Positions 14,001 through 20,136 of a DNA stretch of 64,000 bases are shown here, piece by piece (positions within the stretch are counted from its first letter, which is position 1; every line of letters starts with the position of its first letter). The notes below the pieces were generated by a model, which was not told the origin of the DNA, ran no database searches, and was given only the letters and a program-made list of their open reading frames with translations. This DNA is from Lumbricus rubellus (lineage: Eukaryota > Annelida > Clitellata > Crassiclitellata > Lumbricidae): contig OX243822.1 in NCBI GenBank assembly GCA_945859605.1, forward strand, positions 488,501-552,500, in the 5' to 3' direction. Both the position numbers and the translations under genes were made by a program.

Positions 14001-17000
14001 TCAAGTTAAAAAAAACTACTCAGAGGCACTCCCAACTCCAGCGCGCCCAAAAAGAACAGTTTCAAGTTTAGCAAGGAACGATCCTGGTAGAGTCCCAGGA
14101 TGTAGGTGTAGCTCAAAAGGAAGGCCATTCCAGATCACAGGACCAATATTTATTAAGACAGATGTATAATACAACAGGTGCTATAGAGTGCCTCATTAAA
14201 AAGAGATGTCTACTCCAGTACATGGCTAAATAAACATTTAGAGTCAACTAGAAACTGGTGAAATAATCAAAAAAAGTTTAAAATATGAGAGAAAAGAACC
14301 GGTAGTAATAAATTATTAGTCGAATAGGAAAAGAAGTCAGGAATATTCAACGCTCTGTTTTAATGGACATGATGGTAAATTTTCAATCTATTGATTCTAA
14401 TAATGTCCAATAAACATATTCACTTTCTCATTTGTCCAGCTACATTGACATTTATTCAGTTCAGTAAGGCATTAATAGATTTCAGTAGAACAAGATCTAT
14501 CGAAAAAGCATCTCATCACCTATGAACAGCTTCTCTTAAAGAGGTGCTAAATAAATTAACGATCACAATTATTCTAACACCTATCTTGATCTCTTTCGGA
14601 TACTTACCGCGAATGAACTGAGCCTCACTTTCCAGACCTTCCACGTACTGCACAACCCATTCGCTGCTCCTCACGACCAACTTCCTCCCGTTACCCTTGT
14701 ACTGCGCGCTCAACGGCGTCGGCAGAACCGGACTGTTATACGCCCCTTCAAGGTCGCGAACCTTATTCCTCGCAAACCGTTCATCCGGCGTGAACGGTTC
14801 ACACATATCCTCCTCCGTTCTTGACCATCTCTTCTTCGGATCGAAATCCGCCACAAACTTCAACTCTTCCCCGACCGTCGATCGCAGAAGTCTCGGCTCC
14901 GACGGCGAATAGTCGTTGGCGACGTACCAGTTTGGAATGACCTCGCTTCGAGAGACGGCCCACCCGCCTCCCCCGAGTCGTAGAACGACGCGCTCCCCCG
15001 TCTCGAGCCCCAAGAATCGGTTGGTCGGTTGGATACGGAACGTGTATCCGTTGACGTGCGAGAGCGTGAACAAGATCTCGTCGTCTTTGTCGCGTCCTTC
15101 GTTCATCATTCGAACGCGGATTCCTGCGTTGAACGAATAAGCGTCGAGGAATTTCGTGTGGTAGAAGTAGACGGACCAGCAGCACGGTTCGATCGCGTTC
15201 GATCCGTTGTTCGTCAGCGTAACATCGATGAAGAATCGTCCGTTTTCGTTGCCGAGAACGGCGTAACGTACGTCGAGATTGTCGCCGATGTAGTCGAGTT
15301 GCGATTGTGCGTTGCGGTCGAACTTCTTGTGGTCAACGTTTCGGTCGAGTGATGATTCGCTTTTCGTTTGCTTGCGACGAAGTTTGTGGTCGGACGACTT
15401 CTTCGACTTTGTTTTTGACGACGACTTCTTATTGTTGTCATCGGGTTTGAATGGATCGTAATCGTCGTCACGATCGCCTGAAAAGAAGAAGAAGCGACTT
15501 TGTGAGGTCATTGTAAGGCGCTGTAGAAATGTACATATTATTATTATTGACCTTTTATATAGCGCACCTTTAAGTTAAACTACTCAGAAGCGCTCCCAGT
15601 CCAACAACGGCTAAACAAAACAGTTTTTACGTGAGAAAGAAACATATGCATATGCATACAACACAGGTTCAGTGAGAAGAGTGCTAAGTTGTTAGTGAGC
15701 TGGGCACTGGACAGCAGTCAATTGAAAGGTCAGAGGATCAAATCCAAAAGAAAGCAGAAACAAGAATTCTGCTCCACCTGCAAATCCTTATAGCCGACTC
15801 AGTTATAATGAGTACATTGACTGTACACAGTCGGTAGAATATGAGACGGTGAGGTGAGAGGACTGGCTACCCACCCACCCTCATATGCCGAGGTTAAGAA
15901 AATTAAGTTGCCTCAAGGTAATGGTCATCATCAACTTCTTCTATTTCGTGTGTCAAGGCAATCTGACCTGATTTTCTATTTTCTATTTGATTCTCAACAT
16001 TTTACACAGGGAATGTGAATCTGCAGCAGTGATATAAATCTTGATTACTTTTCAACGCATTGTGCATGAACTGATGGAAGAAAGGAGGAATCCAAATAAA
16101 CAAACAGACATTCAACATTCAAAAATTGACATATTAGTTTAAACCAAACGCACCGAACATCTGGGAAAAAAACACTATTTTTTTCACTTTTATAAATTAC
16201 TAGCTGAACCCGGCCACGCGTTGCTGTGGCTGAAAAGAGGCTTCCCTCCCCCTCCCCTCCCCTCCCCCCTTCCCTTCCCCTCCCCCCTCCCCCTCCTCCT
16301 CCCCTCCCCCTCTCCCTCCTCCTCCCCCTCCCCTTCCCCTCCCACTCCCCTCCTTTTCCCTCCTCCCCCCTCCGTCCCCTCCTTTTGCCCCTCCCCCTTG
16401 ACCTCCACCTCCCCTCCCTCTCCCTCTCCCCTTACCTCCATTTCCCTCCTCCCCCTCCGTCCCCCTCCCCTTCCTCCTCCCCCTTGACCTCCACCTCCCC
16501 TCCCCCTCCCCCTCCGCTCTCTTCCCACCGTCTCCCTCCGCTCCTTTCGTCCGTCGCACCGTCCATTCCAAGCCCAAAGGCCGCTTTGGGAAAAGGCCTA
16601 AAAGCGGCCTCTTTGGTAATCTAATCGCGACTCGCTTATGACGTCACATCACGCCACCTCATTGATGTTTCGTCGGCTGTGTTTGGAGACAGCCTTTCTG
16701 AAATCTGTGAACCGTGTGGGACGTGTTGACTTTGCAAATGGCGGACGAACGGATTGCAAAGTTCACTTTTTGTGGAAACGATTGCGTTTTTTCGGGTGAA
16801 AAATCTTAAAACACGGTGCTATTAGAATGGAAGGTTTTGGTAAATTTTCACAACAATCGGTGCGTCAGTTTCGGCGTGGTGTTAACACGAACTATTGGAA
16901 AGTTTCATTTTTATTTATATAGATTGTAATTGACAGATGGCTACAGGTGGTTAAGTGCATGAAAGAAGAAGGACCTCTACATAAGAATTGAAGAAGTTAT

Positions 17001-17715
17001 TGAAGATCAAGAACAACAAAAAGAAGGAAGAGCAAGGGTTAATCAAATAAATGAAAAAGCAATGAGCTTAAATATCTGGATAAAGAGGAAAATCCTGTTT
17101 TAATTCTAATAAAGAGGAAAATCCTGTTTTAATTTTAATAAAGAGAAAAATCCTGTTTTAATTCTAATAAAGAGGAAAATCCTGTTTTAATTCTGATGCA
17201 TATAACTTGAGATTTTCCTTCAATATTCACCGTCCTTTCATCAGGAAGTAATCTTCCTGTGTTTTGTTTAGCAATTTGTTGTTATTTTTTGCTTGCTGCG
17301 ACTGTTAACTTAACATCATTTCGGCTAGTTAGTGCAGAGAGCGTCTCTCTGAGTAGGTATCTTGAAGAGGCGTTATATAAATTATCAGAATGAATGAATG
17401 AATGAATCACTCTGAGTAGGTATCTTGAAGAGGCGTTATATAAATTATCAGAATGAATGAATGAGTGAATGCATCAATGAATGAATGAATGAATGAATTA
17501 ATGACTGAATGACACAATTAAGAAATAAAACCGCATGCAAAACTGACCATGTGGTTCGACCGCATCACCGACATCTTCTTCCGACGACGAAGAAAAGCTC
17601 GATGAAGTGGTATATTGCCAGATGGATGTGATGAGTATGAGAATAAAGATGATGAAGAGAGCGTATCGAACGCAGCGGATAGGATGGCAACGACGACAGG
17701 GACTGAGGAACCCCG
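1805..17715 (-). CDS. GH20 beta-N-acetylhexosaminidase, chitobiase type, nine resolved coding exons
   Basis: The spliced exons 17715-17548, 15477-14608, 13889-13414, 12835-12434, 10025-9690, 9176-8936, 6460-6208, 2757-2623 and 1853-1805 give one frame of 975 residues plus stop; all junctions are GT-AG and in phase. Order: hydrophobic anchor at about residues 17-32 after an Arg/Cys-rich start, Ser-rich and charged linker, N-terminal carbohydrate-binding domain (about 113-280), GH20 catalytic domain, C-terminal Ig-like domain. GH20 landmarks are all present: Arg451 in RGVMVD, ADDEGW (487-492), EFDMPGHSH (559-567), the catalytic pair Asp651-Glu652 in HFGGDEVP, GWED (701-704), a tyrosine pair at 760-761 and EGVMWSE (833-839). 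The family removes terminal GlcNAc/GalNAc from chitin oligomers or glycans by substrate-assisted catalysis. Residues are numbered from the first full codon seen; the initiator exon lies upstream. The anchor predicts a type II membrane enzyme facing the lumen or outside (inference). Confidence 0.93.
1875..1978. repeat. Minisatellite of aatctaatc units in the last intron
   Basis: Irregular tandem copies of aatctaatc and aatcttatc fill the start of the intron just upstream of the last hexosaminidase exon. Confidence 0.85.
2088..2180 (-). repeat. SINE copy, GCGC-tail family
   Basis: Reads as tttatatagcgccacttcaa, then ctcagaggcgctcccgac: the reverse complement of the family end 'gagcgcctctgagta...gggcgctata'. 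More than a dozen copies lie in this window in both orientations. The 3' end 'gcgctatataaat' followed by (gaat)n resembles tails copied by L2/CR1-like LINEs (inference). Confidence 0.7.
2623..2757 (-). CDS. Hexosaminidase C-terminal domain exon
   Basis: This exon is 135 nt, with entry and exit both in phase 2. The acceptor is ..tttgttttag and the donor gtttgt. It encodes IRNGRLFVNSAFPGLVVQ followed by VSLDEGRTWKDF, the typical strand pattern of the C-terminal domain of chitobiase-type GH20 enzymes. The reverse strand is also open, which is a shadow. Confidence 0.92.
2800..2985. repeat. (CATC/CACC)n simple repeat
   Basis: Tetranucleotide runs of catc, cacc and cattcatt lie in the intron upstream of the exon at 2757. 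They give open frames of His, Pro and Ser on the plus strand that are artefacts. Confidence 0.9.
3015..3056 (+). repeat. SINE fragment, GCGC-tail family
   Basis: Carries ggagcgcctctgagtaggg and agcttgaaggggcgctataa, the 3' end of the family. It is followed at 3078-3118 by a piece of the TATA-containing tandem repeat described at 5208. Confidence 0.65.
3424..3846. mobile_element. Non-autonomous hAT-like transposon
   Basis: Left end CAGGGACGGATCCAG and right end CTGGATCCGCCACTG are imperfect inverted repeats. They are flanked by 8-bp duplications tttatagc / gttatagc (7 of 8 identical), as hAT transposases make. It has no transposase. It landed in a GCGC-tail SINE, whose remainder continues at 3847. 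Confidence 0.75.
3847..3990 (-). repeat. tRNA-derived SINE with recognisable B box
   Basis: On the minus strand it reads ..CAGGTTCGAATCCACC (Pol III B box GGTTCGAATCC), then GGACCTTGGGCAAGTCC, then AGAGCTTGAAGGGGCGC TATAA. This copy shows that the GCGC-tail family has a tRNA-like head. The plus-strand left end is broken by the hAT-like element at 3424-3846. Confidence 0.7.
3995..4383. mobile_element. Short element with ~35-bp inverted ends
   Basis: The left arm (aaaggtatcaaattgcacc, then tcctaaacatcaccccc) and the right arm read in reverse (aaaggcttcaaattattacc, then tcctaaacattacccc) are imperfect inverted repeats. The 390-bp element has no coding capacity. It abuts another element end at 4385. 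Confidence 0.55.
4385..4560. mobile_element. Left part of a hAT-like element (same family as 29496-30547)
   Basis: CATGGGCGTCCGCAGG and the next ~170 bases match the start of the complete element at 29496 with few changes. The right end is absent here, so the copy is truncated. Confidence 0.65.
4570..4880. repeat. Direct duplication of ~90 bp
   Basis: cctaaaaatggctccattt and the following ~70 bases (aatgcgctggtcgct, gctccgcccc, gaccccgctgg) occur at 4570-4655 and again at 4792-4880. A (TA)n run follows at 5017-5053. Confidence 0.85.
5075..5114. mobile_element. Right end of a hAT-like element
   Basis: The sequence ends ...aatcctggatccgcccctg; its reverse, CAGGGGCGGATCCAGG, matches the termini of the element at 3424. 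The matching left end was not found, so this is a solo end. Confidence 0.4.
5208..5975. repeat. Three tandem ~150-bp units, each with a TATATAAG box
   Basis: Each unit runs from atggaacgctat through gttactgtgta, gcaaaagtccttcact and acacctttaaaacgg to ctgttatataagg, where the next unit starts. Boundaries fall near 5208, 5360 and 5881. The second unit is split by the insertion at 5425-5776. Related units occur at 3078, 10440-10559 plus 11988-12120, and, more divergent, at 30825-31400. The origin (LTR-like, SINE or satellite) is unknown. Confidence 0.7.
5425..5776. mobile_element. hAT-like MITE with perfect 8-bp duplication
   Basis: 352 bp with ends CAGTGGTGCACGACC... and ...TTGTGCACCACTG, flanked by identical gtgtagac (5417-5424 and 5777-5784). 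The end sequence and the interior 'gggccgcgggcc'-type stretch resemble MER5/Charlie-class hAT elements. It is non-coding. Confidence 0.88.
6208..6460 (-). CDS. Hexosaminidase exon with EGVMWSE
   Basis: This exon is 253 nt with acceptor ..ttgactacatcag and donor gtttgt. It encodes IEGVMWSELIRTSDRMDS, then LWPRLFALAERSWH, the last conserved block of the GH20 barrel (Trp837 and Glu839 line the substrate pocket in this family). The upstream intron (8935-6461) is almost wholly filled by a 40-bp minisatellite. Confidence 0.95.
6706..8690. repeat. Intronic minisatellite of ~49 units of 40 bp
   Basis: The unit is built from ggtaaacaggtaaaggaga, aagacaaaggtag and aaagcaaa. Two linked variants (gaaaaag..atgtagg and gagaaag..ggtagaaa) often alternate, giving an 80-bp dimer; a 42-bp form with aaaataatag also recurs. 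The plus strand is nearly all purine, so the transcript of the host gene carries about 2 kb of pyrimidines here. All three minus frames are stop-free, creating open frames of 666-904 codons that are not genes. Confidence 0.95.
8691..8935 (-). other. Remaining intron sequence next to the minisatellite
   Basis: Purine-rich degenerate sequence between the array and the donor at 8935. It contains a stop in the exon's frame, so it is not a coding extension. Confidence 0.7.
8936..9176 (-). CDS. Hexosaminidase exon with the active-site tyrosine
   Basis: This exon is 241 nt, acceptor ..ttgtaacgtag, donor gttcgt. It encodes VVLSPTTNFYYD, then PEPDPEDWGLHWATRY-type sequence (QEPDPEDWG), and ends NII with a split Gly. 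In the family the tyrosine at the end of the 'LS..N.Y.D' motif stabilises the oxazolinium intermediate. Reading on into the intron meets a stop within about 30 codons, so the border is firm. Confidence 0.94.
9180..9660. other. Intron with no recognised feature
   Basis: AT-rich intron between the exons at 10025-9690 and 9176-8936. A short hyphenated AT palindrome lies near 9418-9470; nothing else was seen. Confidence 0.6.
9690..10025 (-). CDS. Hexosaminidase catalytic exon (GGDE)
   Basis: This exon is 336 nt, phase 0 at both ends, acceptor ..tttctatttgtag, donor gtatgt. It encodes DISPLKYFHFGGDEVP with the catalytic Asp-Glu pair at residues 651-652, then GLSAMGWEDAF and a tryptophan in SQAWYNIW. 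It joins without a gap to the preceding exon, which ends VVNMYK. Confidence 0.96.
10560..11980 (-). mobile_element. 5'-truncated RTE-like LINE with 7-bp target duplication
   Basis: The element is 1421 bp and flanked by exact direct repeats aacattg (10553-10559 and 11981-11987). It ends on the minus strand in three copies of CATGA, a short tandem tail like that of RTE elements. It sits inside the intron between the exons at 12434 and 10025, in the gene's own orientation, and interrupts an older tandem repeat whose halves resume on each side. Confidence 0.85.
10570..11985 (-). CDS. Reverse transcriptase fragment of the RTE-like LINE
   Basis: 471 uninterrupted codons cover the reverse transcriptase and the region after it. 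Visible motifs: FIDFTKAFDMIQHDKL (motif A), GVRQGCNLSPCLFNILAEQ (motif B), NLRYADDIVLL (motif C, catalytic Asp pair), then VYLGSRITKDAECNVEVKSR, LVWPVATYGCETWTLK and LRYFGHILR, typical of RTE/BovB-type proteins. The N-terminal endonuclease is missing, so the copy is truncated. The apparent start ATG comes from the target-site duplication and the stop from the tail repeat, so this is not a natural protein start. The lack of stops points to a young copy. Confidence 0.85.
   Translation of the reverse strand: MLTLTKLHDICTEVWRNGEWPEEWTQSTFIPLFKKGDPLYCGNYRTIALVSHASKILLRVILERIQSKLESEIAQEQAGFRPRRGTRDQIANLRIILEKARERNQPIYFCFIDFTKAFDMIQHDKLWLTMLEMGFPPQIVQLLQKLYKQQRANIRTDGLTSPWFRVKKGVRQGCNLSPCLFNILAEQVMRKALEGFTGGFRIGGKTINNLRYADDIVLLTTSPEELQELVDRIERSANEYSMKINAAKTKVMTNMDTLLDIRVINGSLEQVDSFVYLGSRITKDAECNVEVKSRLAMGTSVMIKLTKVWKNKGISSKTKIRLMRALVWPVATYGCETWTLKKEEERLIQAFENKCIRKLLRISWTEMLTNERVYKLAGTKSELLGHVKTRKLRYFGHILRQPDNIENSVMTGLVQGVRGRGRPRICWLDNITLWTGLSGTALLRTVKDRYCWSTLVHSCSQPSRSDVGVLT
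12121..12433. repeat. AT-rich intron with ATT triplet runs
   Basis: Runs of tta/att triplets lie at 12260-12390. No exon was seen. Confidence 0.7.
12434..12835 (-). CDS. Hexosaminidase exon with EFDMPGHSH
   Basis: This exon is 402 nt (134 codons), phase 0, acceptor ..gcattcgtag, donor gtcagt. It begins FGSRRGHDPREKSRIMSM and contains IIPEFDMPGHSHAAI, a GH20 substrate-contact block. The intron that follows (12433-10026) holds the RTE-like LINE and an older tandem repeat. Confidence 0.95.
12848..12995. repeat. ATT/ATC simple repeat
   Basis: Tandem tattatcactattatcatta units, about 40 bp in the long form, lie beside a hexosaminidase exon. Confidence 0.85.
13000..13180 (-). repeat. SINE copy, GCGC-tail family
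   Basis: It is preceded by (attc)n on the plus strand, i.e. a 3' (gaat)n tail on the minus strand, then gtatagcgcctattcaagag. The body continues to about 13165 with gaggtcatcccagat, as in the copy at 13970. Confidence 0.65.
13414..13889 (-). CDS. Hexosaminidase exon: start of GH20 barrel
   Basis: This exon is 476 nt, acceptor ..aatctgttgacag, donor gtgagt. The first half encodes the small alpha/beta domain that precedes the barrel. The second half carries YGYRGVMVDVVRHFHTK and HLHLADDEGWRLEIPGL, the first conserved barrel blocks (Arg451; Asp488/Asp489). Confidence 0.96.
13960..14180 (-). repeat. SINE copy, GCGC-tail family, with (gaat)n tail
   Basis: cattcattcattt then atttatatagcgctccttca, ctactcagaggcactccc, and the body through ggccattccagatcacagg. 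It is a long copy showing tail, tail-adjacent box and part of the body. Confidence 0.7.
14608..15477 (-). CDS. Hexosaminidase exon: stalk and N-terminal carbohydrate-binding domain
   Basis: This exon is 870 nt, acceptor ..cttcttcttttcag, donor gtaagt. It starts with an acidic stretch (DRDDDYDPFKPDD), then a Lys/Ser-rich linker, then LDVRYAVLGNENGRFFIDV and PTNRFLGLETGERVVL, which fit the carbohydrate-binding domain at the N-terminus of chitobiase-type GH20 proteins. The GC-rich third codon positions stand out from the AT-rich introns. Confidence 0.94.
15545..15625 (-). repeat. SINE copy, GCGC-tail family
   Basis: ttttatatagcgcaccttta, then ctactcagaagcgctcccag and tccaacaacggctaaac, the standard end of the family in reverse. 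Confidence 0.7.
15675..15910 (+). repeat. tRNA-derived SINE, second body type
   Basis: A degenerate tRNA-like head (gctgggcac ... gaggatcaaatcc) is followed by gtacattgactgtacac, gagacggtgaggtgagagg, actggctaccc and catatgccgaggttaagaaa. The same body follows tRNA-like heads at 18085 and 33000. Confidence 0.65.
16200..16923 (-). mobile_element. Non-autonomous Helitron
   Basis: On the minus strand it begins TCTATATAAATAAAAATGA after an A, and ends in CAGCTAG before a T. The hairpin GCCAC-agcaacgc-GTGGC lies 12 bases before the end. These are the Helitron rules: 5' TC, a 3' stem-loop, CTRR, and insertion between A and T with no duplication. The 724-bp copy carries a pyrimidine-rich tract (16245-16520) and no helicase. 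Confidence 0.75.
16240..16525. repeat. CCCCTC-rich tract inside the Helitron
   Basis: An almost pure C/T tract on the plus strand with ccctcc units; the complementary strand is G-rich and could form G-quadruplexes. Open frames of Pro, Ser and Leu (or Gly, Arg and Glu) are artefacts. Confidence 0.9.
17080..17200. repeat. Four tandem copies of a 29-bp unit
   Basis: The unit aataaagaggaaaatcctg plus ttttaattct is repeated four times with one or two changes, in the intron between the anchor exon and the exon at 15477. Confidence 0.9.
17335..17510 (+). repeat. Duplicated SINE tail with (gaat)n
   Basis: tctctgagtaggtatcttga agaggcgttatataaa followed by (gaat)n occurs twice in tandem (17348-17400 and 17408-17500). 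It is the 3' end of the GCGC-tail SINE, locally duplicated. Confidence 0.8.
17548..17715 (-). CDS. Hexosaminidase membrane-anchor exon
   Basis: This exon is 168 nt, acceptor ..tttcttttttccag, donor gtcagt. The frame that joins in phase to the next exon reads GFLSPCRRCHPIRCVRYA, then LFIIFILILITSIW, then a Ser-rich stretch. That is a short basic, Cys-rich tail, one hydrophobic helix and a Ser/acidic stalk, typical of a type II anchor. The frame has no Met, so an upstream exon ending in phase 1 is required. Confidence 0.82.
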
Positions 17716-17814
17716 CTGGAAAAAAGAAATTGTAATTTAATAAATGAATAAATGTTCACAAACTAAAAATCAATTGATTGGGGCAGGAGGGCACTCACCT
17801 TAATAATAACCACC

Positions 17815-17932
17815 ATAGTAATAATAACAATTTTAATAATAATAATAGTAGTAGTAGTAATAATAATAACAATAATAATAACATCAGCAGTAGCAGCAGC
17901 AGTAACAATAATAATAGTAATAATAACAGTAC

Positions 17933-17964
<32 letters not shown>

Positions 17965-18044
17965 TATTATTATTATTACTTGTTTCAATTTGTTTGTCAC
18001 GTACAGTTGCTTCATTGTTCTAAATATAGACCCACAGACTAGCT

Positions 18045-18079
<35 letters not shown>

Positions 18080-18085
18080 TAATAA
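17815..18085. repeat. AAT/AGT/AGC triplet repeats
   Basis: Long runs of taa, tag and cag triplets lie just upstream (minus-strand sense) of the membrane-anchor exon. No exon was seen. Confidence 0.85.
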
Positions 18086-18310
18086 TAATAGTGTAGTAGT
18101 GCAATGGAAGTGAATGGGGGACTGCCAACCAAAAGATCAGGGGTTCAAATCCACATCTCGTCGGAGGTTTCCGCTACACCTGCATCCAAAGAGAACTCAC
18201 TTATACACTGGCTGTACACTGTCAGTGGGAGGATAAGACGGTGAGGAAGAGGACTGCCAACCTGCTCTCATATGCTGAGGCTAAGAAAATGAAGTCGCCA
18301 ACACTTCACA
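18085..18310 (+). repeat. tRNA-derived SINE, second body type
   Basis: A-box-like agtagtgcaatgg..., B box ggttcaaatcc, then ggctgtacactgtcagtggg, agacggtgaggaagaggact, and ctgaggctaagaaaatgaag. It has the same plan as 15675 and 33000. Confidence 0.7.
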
Positions 18311-18945
18311 GTTCACACCTATAGCAGATTCTGAGACTAGCCTAAAGGACTGTCAGCCTCTTCCTCTTTTCACCCGTAAACATACGGCAAAAGTTTCGGC
18401 TGTGTGTGTGCACGAGTGTATGCGTGTATGTGTGTGTGTGAGCTCTAAATATGTCTGCCTTTGTTTGCAAAAGCTACTCTCAGACTACTCTGTTGTGGGA
18501 AATCTGCCAAAAGGAAAATAAAAACCAACCCTAAGATCCTAATTCTTCCTCTCTCAGAGTCTCTCTCCCATAAATAGAGGTTTTTTAACAAACAGTCCTA
18601 GTCAATCAAAATTTTATGTTTTGTGCTGGGTAATTTGCCACATAAGAGAGGAGGCAATTTTGTAGCATGATGAGGCAATTAGAAGAGGCAATTCTAATAC
18701 ATTGTATCCAAGTAAATTGGTCATTTCAGGAGGTTATTATTAATTGGTTTGCACAGGGAAAAAGAAGTCATTTGATGAAGAGTCATTATTTCTCACATGA
18801 CTTCAAGACACCTAATAGCTCCCTTCTATTCCCAACTCAACATATATCCCACAGATTTTCATCAGTTTGTGCATGCAATGCCATGCATGTGTGCATGTAT
18901 GTATGCATGCATGCAAGTATACATGTATGTGTATGCTATTATCAT
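18310..18945. other. No gene recognised
   Basis: Contains (TG)n at 18398-18440 and a run of atgcatg-type repeats at 18870-18930. Nothing coding was supported. Confidence 0.6.
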
Positions 18946-18949
18946 TATT

Positions 18950-19060
18950 GTTGAGTTTTTATATATCACAATCACAATGTAATCTACTCATAAGTGCTTC
19001 CGGTCCAACTACGGCTAAATAGGACAGTTCTGAGAATCTTCAGAGAGAGACAGAGCCTAA
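18950..19060 (-). repeat. SINE copy, GCGC-tail family (degenerate)
   Basis: gagtttttatatatcacaat, then ctactcataagtgcttccgg and tccaactacggctaaatagg match the reverse of the family end, with several changes. Confidence 0.5.
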
Positions 19061-19234
19061 AATTTATGCGAAAGTAAGTAAGTGATTAGGGGTCTGCGAA
19101 AGAACTAGAAAATATTACTTTCCATTAGAAACAACAAAGTACGTGATAATGCGGACAGTTTCTTACAACGACACTAACCCTAGTCCTGACCTTAAATGAC
19201 CCGCATGACGCTTGATTTTACCATAAACGACACA

Positions 19235-19335
19235 TACAGGAAGAGGGTTAGCATAATGCTTAACACTCTGGCTTGAATTGCTGAGAGCATGCGGTTCAAA
19301 TCCCGTAGGGCCAGGGTTCTGCTCTTCCTTCATTC
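19235..19335 (+). repeat. tRNA-like SINE head
   Basis: gggttagcataatgcttaac (A-box-like) and gcggttcaaatcccgtaggg (B box) are about 45 bases apart. Stems are imperfect, so this is a SINE or tRNA relic rather than a working tRNA. Confidence 0.45.
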
Positions 19336-19546
19336 CATAGGTAGCAGCTGAAGTACATAGAGCTTGCGATTTGCATGACTGTAACTTTGTCATTTATGTT
19401 TTCCGTGATTTGCGTTCTTGTGAATTGTTTTAATCGCATAACTTGTTCATTTATCGCAGTGCTACATAACTTTACATACTGCAACCGGTTGCGATCTGTC
19501 AACCGGATTATTGAATAAACAAAAATTATTAATATATACAGTAAAC

Positions 19547-20128
19547 GGTTAAACCGTAGTTTACGTTGTTTAATTATTTTCATTATCGATATCCCGCAGT
19601 TTACGTTGTTTAATTAATAAACGCCTAAAATCATGAATGTAACGCGCCATAAAACGCGCTATTCCAATTTCTGAACATTCGCAACCGGAAGTAGCAATAT
19701 AAACCGAAAACGCGAGAAGATGGAAGCTGGATTGACGAAAAAACGGTACTTTTTTATCTGACAACCAATTTCTTACATTCGATGACAAATATTTAGTGAC
19801 GAAATAGAAGCGGGATTTTACGCATGAGGATCGGTTAGGGCTCAGGTTAGGCGTCGTGAGGGTCAGTTAGGGTTAGTTTTAGGGTTAGTGTAGTCATTCT
19901 GCTGAAAATGAAGCTGGATTGATGAAAAACGCTTGAGAAGTAGAACCTGGATAAAGGCATTTTATACCTGAAATGGAAGCTGGATAAAGGCATATTTATA
20001 GTTGAAATGGAAGCTGGATTGAACCTGGCGATCCAGAAATTACTTGTATATCATTTATACACATGCAAATAATTTAACAACGTCACTTTTTGGCCAAATA
20101 ATTAAACAACGTAAACTACGGTTTAACC
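19547..20128. mobile_element. 582-bp DNA transposon with 33-bp perfect inverted ends
   Basis: The ends GGTTAAACCGTAGTTTACG... form a 33-bp perfect inverted repeat. Identical 8-bp duplications cagtaaac flank them (19539-19546 and 20129-20136). A partial extra copy of the end (cagtttacgttgtttaatta) lies at 19598-19618. The interior repeats tggaagctggat several times and has no coding capacity. The 8-bp duplication fits hAT, P or Merlin; the GG start argues against ordinary hAT ends. Confidence 0.88.
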
Positions 20129-20136
20129 CAGTAAAC

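Noticed and set aside
13375..15511. Plus-strand frames overlapping hexosaminidase exons
   Set aside because: They are shadows of the minus-strand exons, with no homology and no splice context.
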